A stretch of 64,000 nt of DNA from Amorphophallus konjac (Eukaryota > Streptophyta > Magnoliopsida > Alismatales > Araceae), in NCBI GenBank assembly GCA_022559845.1, contig CM040118.1, positions 264,701,519-264,765,518 on the forward strand. The letters are read 5' to 3'. The position numbers and the translations under genes were made by a program. Shown one piece after another: positions 34,190 to 45,184 of this stretch (position 1 is the first letter of the stretch; every line of letters starts with the position of its first letter). Below the pieces are notes generated by a model, which had not been told where the DNA came from, did no database searches, and saw only the letters and a list, made by a program, of their open reading frames with translations.

Positions 34190-35110
34190 CGAGTAAGTTT
34201 GATATTTGAACTGAGCATGTACAGACTTTATAGCGTGTAATGCAGTATGCATATAATAAGGTATGCACATTGATGATGAATGCACGGGCATGCCATCAAC
34301 GAGTGTACAGACTTTGTGTGCAATGTACAACCAATGTGCAGACTTGCTATGCCTAGAGTTTAAGCATAAATGCATAATGCACAAACTATGCGTGTGCATG
34401 TGTGGACTTTGAGTGCATGACACTGCCTTACGTATGTATGCAACAGAATGTATAGACTTTGAATGCCGGGTGAAGAGTGTACAGACTTTGTCTTGAAAGA
34501 TGCACAAATGCATATAGGAAAGTATGCACATTGAAGAGAAATGCTCAGGCATGCTATCAAGGAGTGTACAGACTTTGCATGCATGCGACAAGACGATGTA
34601 CAGACTTGCTAAAATGATGCACGGACATATCAGCAGAGAATGTGCAGACTTTGTATATTCATGAAGCAACCGAATGCACTGACTATGCTCGTGAATGTAT
34701 AGACTTGCTAAGTCATCAAAGCAACCGTGTGCAGACTTAGTGTATGTGCGAGACAAATCAATGCATTGACTATGTATATGCATGAAGAACACTGGCTCTG
34801 GCTGTATAGACTTGATCGAATGAATCAACCGGAGGTTGTACAGACTAGCCACTAAGGAATGTGCAGACATGCACACATGCACAATGAACATGGATTGCAC
34901 TGACTAAGTCACGAGCTGAGCTAACGGATGTATAGACTTGCTCAGTTATCAGCTAATGGATGTATAGACTTAGTGTACGCATGAGACAGACGAGTGCACT
35001 GACTATGGCTAATATATGCAAACAGGCGTTGATCAGAAATATGCACGAATTGGTCAATGCACCGACGCACTCTATATGCTCGGACCTGATGTGTGTGGTA
35101 GAGCTTGAAA
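34190..35110. repeat. Degenerate short tandem repeat with TGTACAGACTTTG/TGTATAGACTTGCT units
   Basis: The core CAGACTT or TAGACTT recurs more than fifteen times at about 30-60 base spacing, mixed with ATGCATG-rich spacers. The 267-codon minus-strand frame across it (34900-34097) consists of imperfect repeats such as HSQCIRLLHEYTKSAH and is a by-product of the repeat. Confidence 0.8.
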
Positions 35111-35724
35111 CGTGCTAGATAAATGACTGAGCATGCAATCATTCAATCTTTCATGCAAACACAAACATATGGTGACTCATAGTGTTTGCTATCATCAAAA
35201 TCACAGGGGCACAACACCAGCCCTGTCCCGGGCGATAGGCATAGCTTGTGTGAGGCTCTGTCGGAGTGGGCGCTAGCCCTTATCCCGGCGAGGGGGATAG
35301 GTCGGGCATGGGTCTTCCTCCGACAGGACCGACGCTCGGCCTTCCGAGCCTAATGGCTGCCTAGGAAGTGCTTGATCCCGAGTGAACTTATTGGGCTTTT
35401 ATGCTAAGTTGGCCCTGCGGGGCGGTCACTTAGATGAGCTGGGCCTCGTTTGGTCTCGTTGGACCTAGTTCGACCGCTCTTAGATGGGCTACAGAAATCC
35501 CCCTCTCCACTTGTCCCCCTCCTACTCTCGAGCCTTGACAGGCTCGGAAGAGTAGACGTTGGGGTTTTGGACCAGCGTGGCTCGGGTGGGTGGAGATCTG
35601 GCGGTGTTAAGAAGCCACGTGTCGTGGTCACCTAGGCCCGTAATAATGATAATCCTGACGGATTTGAAATGAGGGGGCCCCCCTTTTCTCGGAGGTCGGA
35701 ACGACGCGCCACCTTCCATGAGGG

Positions 35725-35745
35725 GATATAAGCGTTATGCGCTTG
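35725..35745 (+). promoter_or_regulatory. Likely TATA box for the antisense-element gene
   Basis: GGGGATATAAGCG lies about 500 bases before the ATG at 36236 and is followed by a CT-rich leader with GCTTTAGGGTTTT. The leader holds two copies of GGCGGTCCGACAGC about 90 bases apart. Confidence 0.45.
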
Positions 35746-36235
35746 CTGTCGTTCCATACTCCCTTCGCTTTAGGGTTTTGCCTTCCTTTGTACTTGCTTT
35801 CGAGGCTCTCTGATGCGCCGTGGGGATACGGCGGAAAGGGAGAGACTTGCGGCGGCGTTCGCAGAGTTGGCGGAGACAACCGCGGAGGCGGTCCGACAGC
35901 TTCCCCTTCCTCCAGAGTCTTCGGAGCAGAATGGCATTTTCTTTTGACCCGATCTTTTTATTTTCCTTATCATTCGGGGCGGTCCGACAGCTTCCCCTTC
36001 CTTATCTTTTTTTTTCCTTATCCTCCAGAAAATTTCAGTTTTACACATTTGGATGAAGCAACGAATTCGTCCAGACTTTTGGTAGAGTCTATAAGACCAC
36101 GATCATCCTCTCGGACCAGCTACTAATCATCGCCTTGGTAAGCTATTACCTCACCAACTAGCTAATCAGACGCGAGCCCCTCCTTGGGCGGATTCCGCTT
36201 GGGAGCCTTCCTCTTCAAATTCCTCTTTAGATTTC

Positions 36236-38715
36236 ATGGCGGACCAGCGTTCAGAGGTCGAGGAACTGGAGGGTGAGCCTGAGGCGAGGGTGGTGGTGAT
36301 ACCGCCGGCTCCAAACTGCAGCGAGCTGGGGGAGGCGGAGGTGAAGCGGCTGGAGAACCAGTTTCGCCTGCCCTGGCAATACTACTTTGCCGCGGCTACC
36401 CCAAACGAGACGAGCTTAGATTCTCGTAGGGGCCATTTCTGCTCCTTCCTTCTGTCGTGGAAGGGTGGATTCGTCTTCCCTTCAACCCTTTTGTTCTTAA
36501 CCTTCTCAATTTCTTCCTGTTGGCTCCCATACAGCTGGTGGCCAACTCTTATCTTCTTCTTTCTGCTTTCCGCGTCCTCTGCCTCCAGTGTGGGGTTCCT
36601 CTTTCCTTGGACCTCTTTCATTACTTTTTTGAGTTGAAGGAACATTCCTCGGCCGAGAAGGGCTTCTATTTCGTCCAGGCGAGGCGAAACAGGAGCTGCG
36701 TCTCCTTAGCCGTGAAGGATTCTTCCCACAATGGGTGGAAGACTCAGTTCTTCTGGGTGGGGATTTGTTCGGTGGAGGAGTCTTAGAGGTGTCCCGTAAT
36801 CCCCAACTTTCACCCGAACATCCCTCCGAGGCAAGATGAGTTCTCTCCGGATGTGGAGAAATACGCGGCCATTCTGCTGAAGCATCGCCAGTCCACGGAG
36901 GAGCTGGTGACCCCGGAGAACATCGAGCGATGCCTTCTCCAGCGGCTACGGCCGACAGGTACGGGCACCATAAATCAGCGTTCTCTTCGGATGATGAAGC
37001 CATTTTTCTTTTCCTGACCATATCTTCTTTTGCGCAGACACCAGGCGGTCGGCTGCGAAGGAGGAGCACATGACCGATCGAGAAGTGATCGATCTGGGCG
37101 ACGACTCAGCTGTCGTTGAGTCGCGGGCTCCCGAGGGTCGCTCCCGAGCCCGAGATAGGGGCAAGGGGGTGGCCCGGGAAGGGTCTTCCAGGACGCGGGG
37201 GTGCAAGCGCAAGAATCCCGTGGAGGGGATGATACGGGACGCCGTGAAGGCCAAGAAGCGGGCCAAAAAGGCCGGGGCCGTCCCCGCAGTTGAAGGTGGC
37301 TCTGGCTCGGCTCTCCCATCTGCCGAGGGTGACAGGGCCGACCCTATTAGGTCGGCTCTCCCATCCGCCGAGCAAGAGGGGGCCGAGGAGGCCAGGGCCG
37401 TTTCTGCGGTTGGCGGCGGCGCTGGCCCGGCTCTCCCCTCTGTAGGAGCCGAGGGGGCCAGGGCCGAAGCGGGCGACTCCAGGACCGCGGCCGAGATTGG
37501 AGCGTCGAGCGAGGCAGGCGGCGCTCCGGGTGGCGACGTCGGGGCCGAGCCGGTCGAGGCCGGGGGGTCGCGAGGAGAGGCGACGCAGCCCCAACCGACC
37601 GAGGCAAGAGGGGTGGATGAAGCAGCGGCTCAATCCGGGCCGGCCGGCGGGCTCCCGAGGGGATGCCGCTCGGAGGGGGGGCCCCTATTCCGGCTGTTCT
37701 GGAGAGGCTGGGCATCCAGGGGCCTCTGTACCAAAAATGTTGCAGCATAGCTTCGAAGGTGGTGAGGGGAGGAGACAGGCAACGCTCCCCACCCGTGGCC
37801 CTTGAGATGGTCATGGAGGGTGGCCTGGTCCTGGCCCAGTTGGGGGCCTCTCTGGCTGAAGCTTACGCTCGGTCGGAGTCAGAACGGGCGAACCTTGCCT
37901 GGACCATTGGTGCGTCTGACAGGAAGGTAGCTCGGCTCACCGAGGAGCATGATGGGCTTCAGCGGGAGCTCTCCTCGGTTAGAGAGCTGGCGAGGGCGAG
38001 CCAGGCGGAGGCCCGGACACTGACCGAGCAACTGGCTCAGGCCCGCGGGTCGCTCGAGAGGAAGAACAAGCTTCTGGAGGAGGAGCGCGTGGCCCGCGCC
38101 GAGCGAGATGGCCAGTGGGAGGCTGAGCGCGCCGAGCTATTAGACCGAGCGGAGGAAGCCACGCGACTTCGGCTGGAGGCCGAGGCTGATCGGGCCGAGG
38201 CGGAGAAGCAGGTAGCCGAGGCAGAGCGGAGGTTGGCCGAGGCGGAGTGGGAGAAGGCCGAGCTCGCTAGTAGGGTGGGATCGGCCGGGGCGGAGGCACT
38301 CGAGCAATACAAACGCTCGGAGGCCTACCGGGTCGACCTTAAGGAGGCTGCCCTCCCCTACTACGAGTTAGCCCTTCGCCGAGGCCTCCGCAAGGGGTTC
38401 GAGCACGGCAACGGCCGGGCCGTCTTCTACGCGGAGGAGCAGGCGCCCGGGACAATTATTTTCCCGTCCGGGCAACGCTACGACTCGGATTTGGCGTCCT
38501 CCGATTCCTCTAGTTCGGCGTCGGGGGAAGAAGGAGACCAGGGGGACTCGTCTTCGTCCGAGGGATCGCCAACTCCGAATGCCTCGGGAGGGCACGCAAC
38601 CGAGGCAGTTCCCACGCAGGTGGGGCCAGTGCCAGGGTCGGCCATCGCCGAGGGTGCCGGGGGCAGACCGTCCGAGCCTTCAACTTCCGAGCCTCGAGAT
38701 GGGCTAGGGGCCTGA
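36236..38715 (+). pseudogene. Transposase_28-type gene antisense to Tat pol, broken
   Basis: ATG at 36236 opens MADQRSEVEELEGEPEAR and runs to a frame change near 36430. The continuing frame reads WIRLPFNPFVLNLLNFFLLAPIQ, AFRVLCLQCGV and KEHSSAEKGFYFVQAR, the pattern of the putative gypsy-type Transposase_28 domain of plant retroelements. TAG at 36784-36786 interrupts; RCPVIPNFHPNIPP follows. A GT/AG intron at 36959-37037 precedes TRRSAAKEEHMTDREVIDLGDD. A basic and Gly/Ala-rich stretch follows, then a frame change near a run of seven G at about 37675. The last frame (to 38715) has a long Glu/Ala/Arg coiled coil and an acidic Ser-rich tail. The ancestral protein was probably nuclear; its role is unknown. 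Confidence 0.75.
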
Positions 38716-39094
38716 TGTATCCGTTTTTCTTTTTCTCCTTGTACGTTTTTCCTTTTTTGAAGAAAAACTTCTCTTTTTGTGTAAAGGAAGGTCGAGAACG
38801 TAAGGCAGTAGCGTTATGATAAAGACTTAACTATTTTTTACCGCCATTGCCGTGGTTTGACCAGCGTATCCGCAGTAGTTGGAAAGTGCCGATACTTTTT
38901 GCGTGGATCTCGCATGATGGTTGGGCGGGCGCTTGACAGGGTGTCTTTCCGTTTTCTCATGCTTTGAATGCCCGGCTGCTTCGTGTGTCCCGCTGGGATG
39001 GAACCGAGGAGTCTGAGGTGACCGTTCGTAGGGAGAGGTCCCTTTAGCGTGTTTTCGAGAGCAGAATCATTTAAGGCAAGTAGCCTCCCTTCGC

Positions 39095-39103
39095 CTATAA
39101 AAG
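39095..39103 (+). promoter_or_regulatory. TATA box
   Basis: CTATAAAAG about 100 bases before the ATG at 39203. Its context resembles that of the box near 35730, so each plus-strand unit may have its own promoter inside the element. Confidence 0.45.
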
Positions 39104-39513
39104 GGCTGAAGGGCGTCTCTTCCTCTCCATCGCTTAGGGTTTTTCTCTGACAGTCTTTCCTCCCACCTTCTTCACGAAGCGTTGTGCTGTCAAATTTGAA
39201 ACATGGAAGACGCTCTGGGAGACGAAGCTGCAGATGATGGAGGGCAGAGAGTCTTTGCTGCTTCGGGTCTGAAGGGAGTTCGACGGCCGGCCGGCGGGTT
39301 AGAAGGGGGTTCGACGTGCGGAAGCACGTCGCCTTCTTTTTATCAGTTCCGCAGCGCTTGCGGGGAGGGATGTAACGGCGGACGGATGGGGGGATCAGGC
39401 ACCCCTTTCTCTCGTCCCTTCCCGCTCACTCTCTGGAGGGGATCTCTCTCAAGATTCCTCTACACTTCCTGCTTCTCCTCCCTTCTCCTCGCAGCCTCTT
39501 TCTCTCTCTTCTG

Positions 39514-39784
39514 CCCGGATGGCAGTATCGACCGAAACCGATACGTTTCGGACGAAACGTATCAGTTTCGGCCGACACCGAAACCGAAACGCACCAAGTC
39601 ACTGTAGCAAGTCCGATACCGAAACCGGACCGAAACCGTCTGGTTTCGGCCGAAACCGGACCTGCTCAATACATTTTTTGCCTTTTCTGACTGTTTTGAA
39701 CCGGTTTCGGCCGAAACCGAAACCGAAACGTATCGGTTTCGGTACCGGCCGAAACTGGTACCGAAACCGATACTACCATCCTTG
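39514..39784. mobile_element. Small non-autonomous hAT derivative, 271 bp
   Basis: It starts CCCGGATGGCAGTATCG and ends CTACCATCCTTG. CTCTTCTG flanks it at 39506-39513 and 39785-39792. The interior is rich in CCGAAACCGA and TTTCGGCCGAAA motifs like the hAT element at 18512-23780. No coding potential. Confidence 0.9.
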
Positions 39785-40173
39785 CTCTTCTGCCCTTCTA
39801 TCATTTCTTTCACTCTTTGCAGGATACCTCTCGGCATTCCCTGCGATTAGTTGGCTTCCTCTTCCCCTTCATCTTCCCTGTGCAACTTGGAAGGTAACCT
39901 TCCTCTCTCACCTTTGTTCCGAGTTACCCGAGTCAACGGGGTCGACTATCCTTTATCCGAGCCAGTTTCTGCACGAGGCAGAGTCAATGGCTGGACGTAC
40001 GAAGGTTAACCGAGTCAGCCGAGCGATGGGCTCGTACGGCGGTGCCAGATGGATTTTTGCTTTTTTGACATGTATTGTATTGGCTTCGGCCTTTCTGATG
40101 TACAAACAATTATTTGAATGAAAGAGGAAGGAAATTTTTGTTTTATCTCATATTGCCTACACGACTGAAGTGT

Positions 40174-40518
40174 TCAGAAGTAGAACTTGCGTAGTGTAGT
40201 CGCGTTCCACGTCCGAGGGATGGGTTCTCCTTCCATAGTAGTTAGCCGGTACGCTCCCTTCCCGAGCGTCTCGACCACTCGGTAGGGGCCTTCCCAATTA
40301 GGGGATAGCTTGCCCGCCGCCTCAAGTGGTCGAGAGTCTTCGACTTTTCTGAGGACGAAGCCTCCCGGCTGGAAGTGTCTGTTTCGGACTTTGACATTGT
40401 AGTATCGAGTGAGGCGGCGTTGATATTACGTTGCTTGGACGCTGGCAATCTCTCGGACTTCATCTGCTAGGTCGAGGTTTTCGAGCAGCTTCTAGTCGTT
40501 TGCCTCGGGTGAGAAGCA
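40174..40518 (-). pseudogene. Integrase C-terminus of the minus-strand Tat element
   Basis: Read from about 40518 the minus strand gives LLENLDLADEVREIASVQAT, stop, YQRRLTRYYNVKVRNRHF, then KLSPNWEGPYRVVETLGKGA and GEPIPRTWNATTLRKFYF with a TGA at 40174-40176. This is the GPY/F-containing integrase C-terminal domain that contacts target DNA. Two in-frame stops (TAG near 40495, TAA near 40430) make it a relic. The catalytic core is absent because the element is cut at about 40.52 kb. Confidence 0.85.
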
Positions 40519-40519
40519 G

Positions 40520-41554
40520 ATGACTCGGAGGGAGGGCTACTATTGGCCCACTATGTTTGAAGATTGCTGCAAGTTTGCGAAGTCATGTCAGAAATGTCAG
40601 GAGCATGCTATTGTGCCTAGAAAGCCACCTGCCGTTCTGCACCCTACAATCCCTAGCTGGCCATTTGCACAATGGGGAACCGATGTAGTCGGCCCACTAC
40701 CGACCTCCTCAGCCGGACATAAGTACATACTGGCAATAACAGATTACTTCTCCCGATGGGCGGAGGCTATAGCATTACGAGAAGTGACTGGTGAGCTAGT
40801 TGCCAGATTCATCAAACATAACATTATCTTCCGGTTTGGGATCCCCAGCCGAATAATATCTGATAATGGAAGTCATTTCAGAAATCAAAAGATCTATCGG
40901 CTTGCCGAGAAGTATAAGATCGAATGGAGGACTTCCACTCCTTACAATCCACAAGCAAATGGATTGGCAGAAGCCTTCAACAAAACGTTATGCACCTTGT
41001 TGGCTAAAGTCGTCAGTTCTAATAAGAAGGACTGGGAAGAAAAGATGTATGAAGCTCTATGGGCATACCGCACTGTCTTCAAGACACCTACAGGGTGCTC
41101 GCCATACTCACTGGTATACGGCTCGGAGGCAGTAGTTCCACTGGAGTTGGAAGTCCCGTCACTCAGGGTGGCAGTTCAATATGACCTGGCCCGTGGCGAA
41201 CAAACCAATGCAGAAAGAAGATTACAAGAATTGGCTGAATTGGAAGGGAAGCGCCTCCAAGCTCAGAAGAATATCCAGATGTACCAGGCCCGCATGGCCA
41301 CTGCATTCAACAAACTCGTAAAAGGACGAGAATTTAAGAAAGGTGACCTCGTCATGGTCAAGAAAAGAGAAGTCATGGCGTCCAACCCAAAAGGAAAGCT
41401 GAATCCTAATTGGGAAGGTCCTTATGTGATTTATAGGGTCTACGAAGGAGGGGCCTACATGGTTGTTAACCATCGAGGGGAGATCCAATTCTCACCACTC
41501 AACGGTAGACACCTAAAGCCGTATCATGCTGCCCAACCAATAATCCCCGAGTAA
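40520..41554 (+). CDS. Integrase of Tat retrotransposon, 5'-truncated but open
   Basis: A 344-codon frame without stops. It starts in the zinc finger (CQKCQEHA), with the histidines lost at the breakpoint. The catalytic core has D in WGTDVVGPLP, D in RIISDNGSHF and, after exactly 35 residues, E in PQANGLAEAFNKTL: an intact D,D-35-E triad that joins cDNA to the genome. The C-terminal part has NWEGPYVIYRVYEGGAY, the GPY/F module, and no chromodomain, as in the Tat lineage. The ATG at 40520 is not a native start. A 42-bp tandem array begins just after the stop. Confidence 0.9.
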   Translation: MTRREGYYWPTMFEDCCKFAKSCQKCQEHAIVPRKPPAVLHPTIPSWPFAQWGTDVVGPLPTSSAGHKYILAITDYFSRWAEAIALREVTGELVARFIKHNIIFRFGIPSRIISDNGSHFRNQKIYRLAEKYKIEWRTSTPYNPQANGLAEAFNKTLCTLLAKVVSSNKKDWEEKMYEALWAYRTVFKTPTGCSPYSLVYGSEAVVPLELEVPSLRVAVQYDLARGEQTNAERRLQELAELEGKRLQAQKNIQMYQARMATAFNKLVKGREFKKGDLVMVKKREVMASNPKGKLNPNWEGPYVIYRVYEGGAYMVVNHRGEIQFSPLNGRHLKPYHAAQPIIPE

Positions 41555-41567
41555 TCAGGCTAAGAGC

Positions 41568-42250
41568 TACCCTTTCCCTTGGTCTAGCGGCACTCCGCCC
41601 TAACCAAGCTACCCATTTCCTTGGTCTAGCGGCACTCCGCCCTAACCGAGCTACCCTTTTCCTTGGTCTAGCGGCACTCCGCCCTAACCAAGCTACCCAT
41701 TGCCTTGGTCTAGCGGCACTCCGCCCTAACCGAGCTACCCTGCTCCCTTGGTCTAGCGGCACTCTGCCCTAACCAAGCTACCCATTTCCTTGGCCTAGCG
41801 GCACTCCGCCCTAACCGAGCTACCCATTTCCTTGGTCTAGCGGCACTCCGCCCTAACCGAGCTACCCATTTCCTTGGTCTAGCGGCACTCCGCCCTAACC
41901 GAGCTACCCATTTCCTTGGTCTAGCGGCACTCCGCCCTAACCGAGCTACCCTTTTCCTTGGTCTAGCGGCACTCCGCCCTAACCGAGCTACCCTTTTCCT
42001 TGGTCTAGCGGCACTCCGCCCTAACCAAGCTACCCATTTCCTTGGCCTAGCGGCACTCTGCCCTAACCGAGCTACCCATTTCCTTGGTCTAGCGGCACTC
42101 CGCCCTAACCGAGCTACCCATTTCCTTGGTCTAGCGGCACTCTGCCCTAACCGAGCTACCCTTTTCCTTGGTCTAGCGGCACTCCGCCCTAACCAAGCTA
42201 CCCTTCTTCCTTAGTCTAGCGGCACTCCGCCCTGGCCGAGCCATCCCTTA
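41568..42250 (+). repeat. 42-bp tandem array directly after integrase
   Basis: GGTCTAGCGGCACTCCGCCC recurs at 41581, 41623, 41665, 41707 and onward every 42 bases, about sixteen units, the rest of each unit reading TAACCGAGCTACCCATTTCC with small changes. Units are highly alike, suggesting recent amplification. Confidence 0.95.
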
Positions 42251-42329
42251 CCATGATCTAATGACAGTCCGACTTGTTACCCTCCCAAAAAGAGGGGAAG
42301 AGAGAATAAAAGAATGAAAATAAATAAAA

Positions 42330-44800
42330 ATGGGGTTAAAAATAGAGATACCCTGCCGGTCTTGTTCAGGCTTTCCGAGCAAGGGCAAAAAATGGCTAAA
42401 ACCCAGCTGGGGTGAAAATCCGAAAGGGCACTGCAGGCAAAATCGGGTACCCCGCCACGTGAAAACCCGGAAAGGCGCGTGGGCAAAAGTAAGAGGGGGC
42501 TGGCTCCGGTGAAAACCCGAAAGGGCGCTTGGGCCAGTAATATGGTGATCCTAAAGAAACCTCACCTCCCGTCATAAACTTCTCGTCGATCGGCCGGCAC
42601 CTTGTCCGATCAATGATCAAACCCACCCAGTTCAGACCCTACGTCTGTCCTGATAAAACCCTCATACCTTGCCAAAATCCCACCATGGTGAAACCTGCTT
42701 TGATCGATTGGCGCACTGCCCGGTCAACGATGAAACCTATCCGGCTTAGACCTTACGTCTATCCCGATGAAACCTATGAAATTCCTGTATTGGTATAAAC
42801 CCAATACCGATGATGAAACCTGCTTTGATCGATTGGCACATTGCCCGATCAGCGATGAAACCTATCCAGTTTAGACCCTACGTCTATCCTGATGAAATCC
42901 ATGATATCCTTGCATTGGTATAAACCCAATACCGATGATGAAACCCATCTTCGGTCGACAGGGCATCCTGCCCGATCGGCGGAGAAGCCTATTCGGTCTA
43001 GACCTTACATCTGTTCCGACTAGAGCTGCGTGTCTCGCTATGTCCCACCGTGATGAAATCTGCTGCTGATTAATGGGCACACTTACCCGAGCAGCAATAA
43101 AACCTATCCGGCTTAGACCTTACGTCTATCCCGATGAAACCCATGAAACCTTTGCATTGGTATAAACCCAATACTGATGATGAAACCTGCTGTTGATCGA
43201 TTGGCACCCTGCCCGATCAGTAACAAAACCAGCCCAGGGTATACCTTACGTCTATTCTGATGAAGATTCATAAGAGCATTGCATTGGTATAAACTCAATA
43301 CCAATGATGAAACCCACCTTTGGTCAATGGGCACCCTGCCCGATCAACAAAAAAAACCATCCTATCAAATTTGCATATCCCTTTACGTCCCGCCGTAATG
43401 AAACCTACCATTGGTCGATCGGCACCCTGCCCGATCAATGATAAAACCAGCCCAGTGTAGATCTTACGTCTACCCTGATGAAACCTATGGAATCCTTGCG
43501 TCGGTATATACCCAATACCGATGATAAGAACATGCACTAATGAAGCAGCACATCGCCAGATCCGTGCTGAAGTCCTAATTCAGGAAACTATGTATATATA
43601 AAAAAAAAAAGAGGGGGTTAAAAATAGAGATACCCCGCCAGACTTGTTCGGACATCCCGGATAAGGGCAAAAATGGCCAAAAACCCAGCTGTGGTGAAAA
43701 CCCGAAAGGGCACCGCAGGCAAAATCGGGTACCCCGCCACGTGAAAACCCGAAAGGGCGCGTGGGCAAAAGCAAGAGGGGGCTGGCTCCGGTGAAAACCC
43801 GAAAGGGCACTTGGGTCAGTAATGTGGTAATTTAAAAGCTCCATGCCAACCGGCACGCTACCTTTGCCTCCCCTTCACTGATGAAGCCTTCCGTCGGTCA
43901 TCTGGCTCTATGCCCCACCGATGATAAAGCCTTCCCGGGATGGACCTTACGTCTACCCTGATGAAACCTACATACCCACTTTCAAACGTCCCACCGACAA
44001 TGAAACCCATCACCACCCTGATGAAGCCTGTCCAGCTCAGACCTCACGTCTGCCCTGATGAACCCTACGCATTTCTTGGCAAGCCCCATATGCGATAAAA
44101 CCTGTTGGAATAGACCTTACGTCTGTCCTGACGAGACCAACACCTTCACATACGTCCCGCCGTCGATCGATTGGCATCCTGCCCGATCAATGATGAAACC
44201 TTGTCCAGTTAGACCTTTCGTCTATTCTGATGAAACTTATGAAATCTCCTTGCATCGATATAAACCCAATATTGATGATGAAACCAACCGTTGATCGATT
44301 GGCATCTTGCCCGATCAATGATGAAACCTTGTCCAGTTTAGACCTTTCGTCTATTCTGATGAAACTTATGAAATCTCCTTGCATCGATATAAACCCAATA
44401 TTGATGATGAAACCAACCGTTGATCGATTGGCATCCTACCCGATCAATGATGAAACCTTGTCCAGTTAGACCTTTCGTCTATTCTGATGAAACTTATGAA
44501 ATCTCCTTGCATCGATATAAGCCCAATATCGATGATGAAATCAATTGTTGATCGACCGGCACCTCGCCCGATCAATGATGAAACCCTACCCAGTTTAGAC
44601 CTTTCGTTTATTCTGATGAAACTTATAAAACCCTTTGCATCGATGATGAAACCACCGTTGATCGACCGGCGCCACGCCCGATCAATGATAAAACCCTGTC
44701 CAGTTCAAACCCTACGTCTGTTCTGATGAAAACTATGCCCCCTTCAAATGTCCCACCTGCCATAACCTCTACCCAGTCTAGACTTTCCGTCTATTCTGAT
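42330..44800 (+). repeat. Higher-order tandem array of about 1.28 kb units
   Basis: A block beginning GTTAAAAATAGAGATACCC occurs at about 42334 and 43617. It continues with two near-identical 200-base segments rich in GGTGAAAACCCGAAAGGGC. After each block come shorter units of about 120-128 bases with GATGAAACC, TTACGTCTATCC and TATAAACCCAATA (for example 42794, 42920, 43161, 44260, 44388, 44516). No coding function. Its GATGAAACC motifs also appear in the 3' LTR around 61980-62300. Confidence 0.85.
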
Positions 44801-45184
44801 GAAACCCCTTCTGTCACATCCCTGCAAACTGTCTCCCTCATAGCACATGTCGCCAAGAGGGACGTTTGATGATACCAACACAATCCGGTTTAAGCACCTC
44901 TTCGGATGCCCGTCACGCGGTGGAGCGAGTTCCCCATCCTTTCTCTGAAGGGGTGGACGCTCTCCTGCTAGGTACGAGCCATTCACATGAGGGATTGCTA
45001 AAACCACTACCCCACTTCCCGAAGTGATGAAACCACATGGTAGACAAGATGGATACACATGAAGCCAAAAGATCTCTTCTCATTTCATTACGAAGTGAGT
45101 ACATAAGGGGCCCCGAGGGGACGCTGTGTCACAAACAAAAAAGATGGGAAGAGAAGAAAGAAAAGAAAAGAAAGTGAAGATAAT

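Larger units (their letters stand above)
33007..35493 (-). repeat. Candidate 3' LTR of the minus-strand Tat element at 35.5-40.5 kb
   Basis: On the minus strand a purine-rich GAGAGGGGGATTTC lies next to TGTAGCCC at 35493, resembling a polypurine tract plus LTR start. The minus strand also has CTCTATAAATAAG at about 33966-33978, a good TATA box, and reads CCGATCCCAACA at 33018-33007, a plausible LTR end. Together this would give a 2.5 kb LTR beginning TG and ending CA. No second copy in the window confirms it, so the two ends may belong to different elements. Confidence 0.4.
38716..40121 (+). other. Possible small second plus-strand transcription unit
   Basis: CCTATAAAAGG at about 39094-39104 is a good TATA box, followed by GCTTAGGGTTTTTC and an ATG at 39203 (MEDALGDEAADDGGQRVF). 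A small hAT derivative interrupts at 39514. Downstream TTTGCAG at about 39822-39828 could be an acceptor. The last frame, MAGRTKVNRVSRAMGS from 39988, ends at 40121 with one hydrophobic segment (WIFAFLTCIVLASAFLMY) near its C-terminus. I could not join a single protein and recognise no family. Confidence 0.25.
35494..40518 (-). mobile_element. 3' part of a minus-strand Tat element carrying an opposite-strand gene
   Basis: Reading the minus strand from 40518, an integrase C-terminus ends at 40174. It is followed by a 4.7 kb region with a gene on the opposite (plus) strand, then the presumed polypurine tract at about 35494-35510. Extra genes antisense to pol between integrase and the 3' LTR are an established feature of some Tat retrotransposons. 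The 5' half is missing at the junction near 40.52 kb. Confidence 0.65.

Noticed and set aside
34097..34900. 267-codon ORF with HSQC..TKSAH repeats
   Set aside because: It is a direct reading of the CAGACTT repeat field, with no start context or domain.
41568..42250. CRISPR-like regular repeats
   Set aside because: Units are contiguous 42-bp tandem copies with no unique spacers, and the context is a plant retrotransposon.
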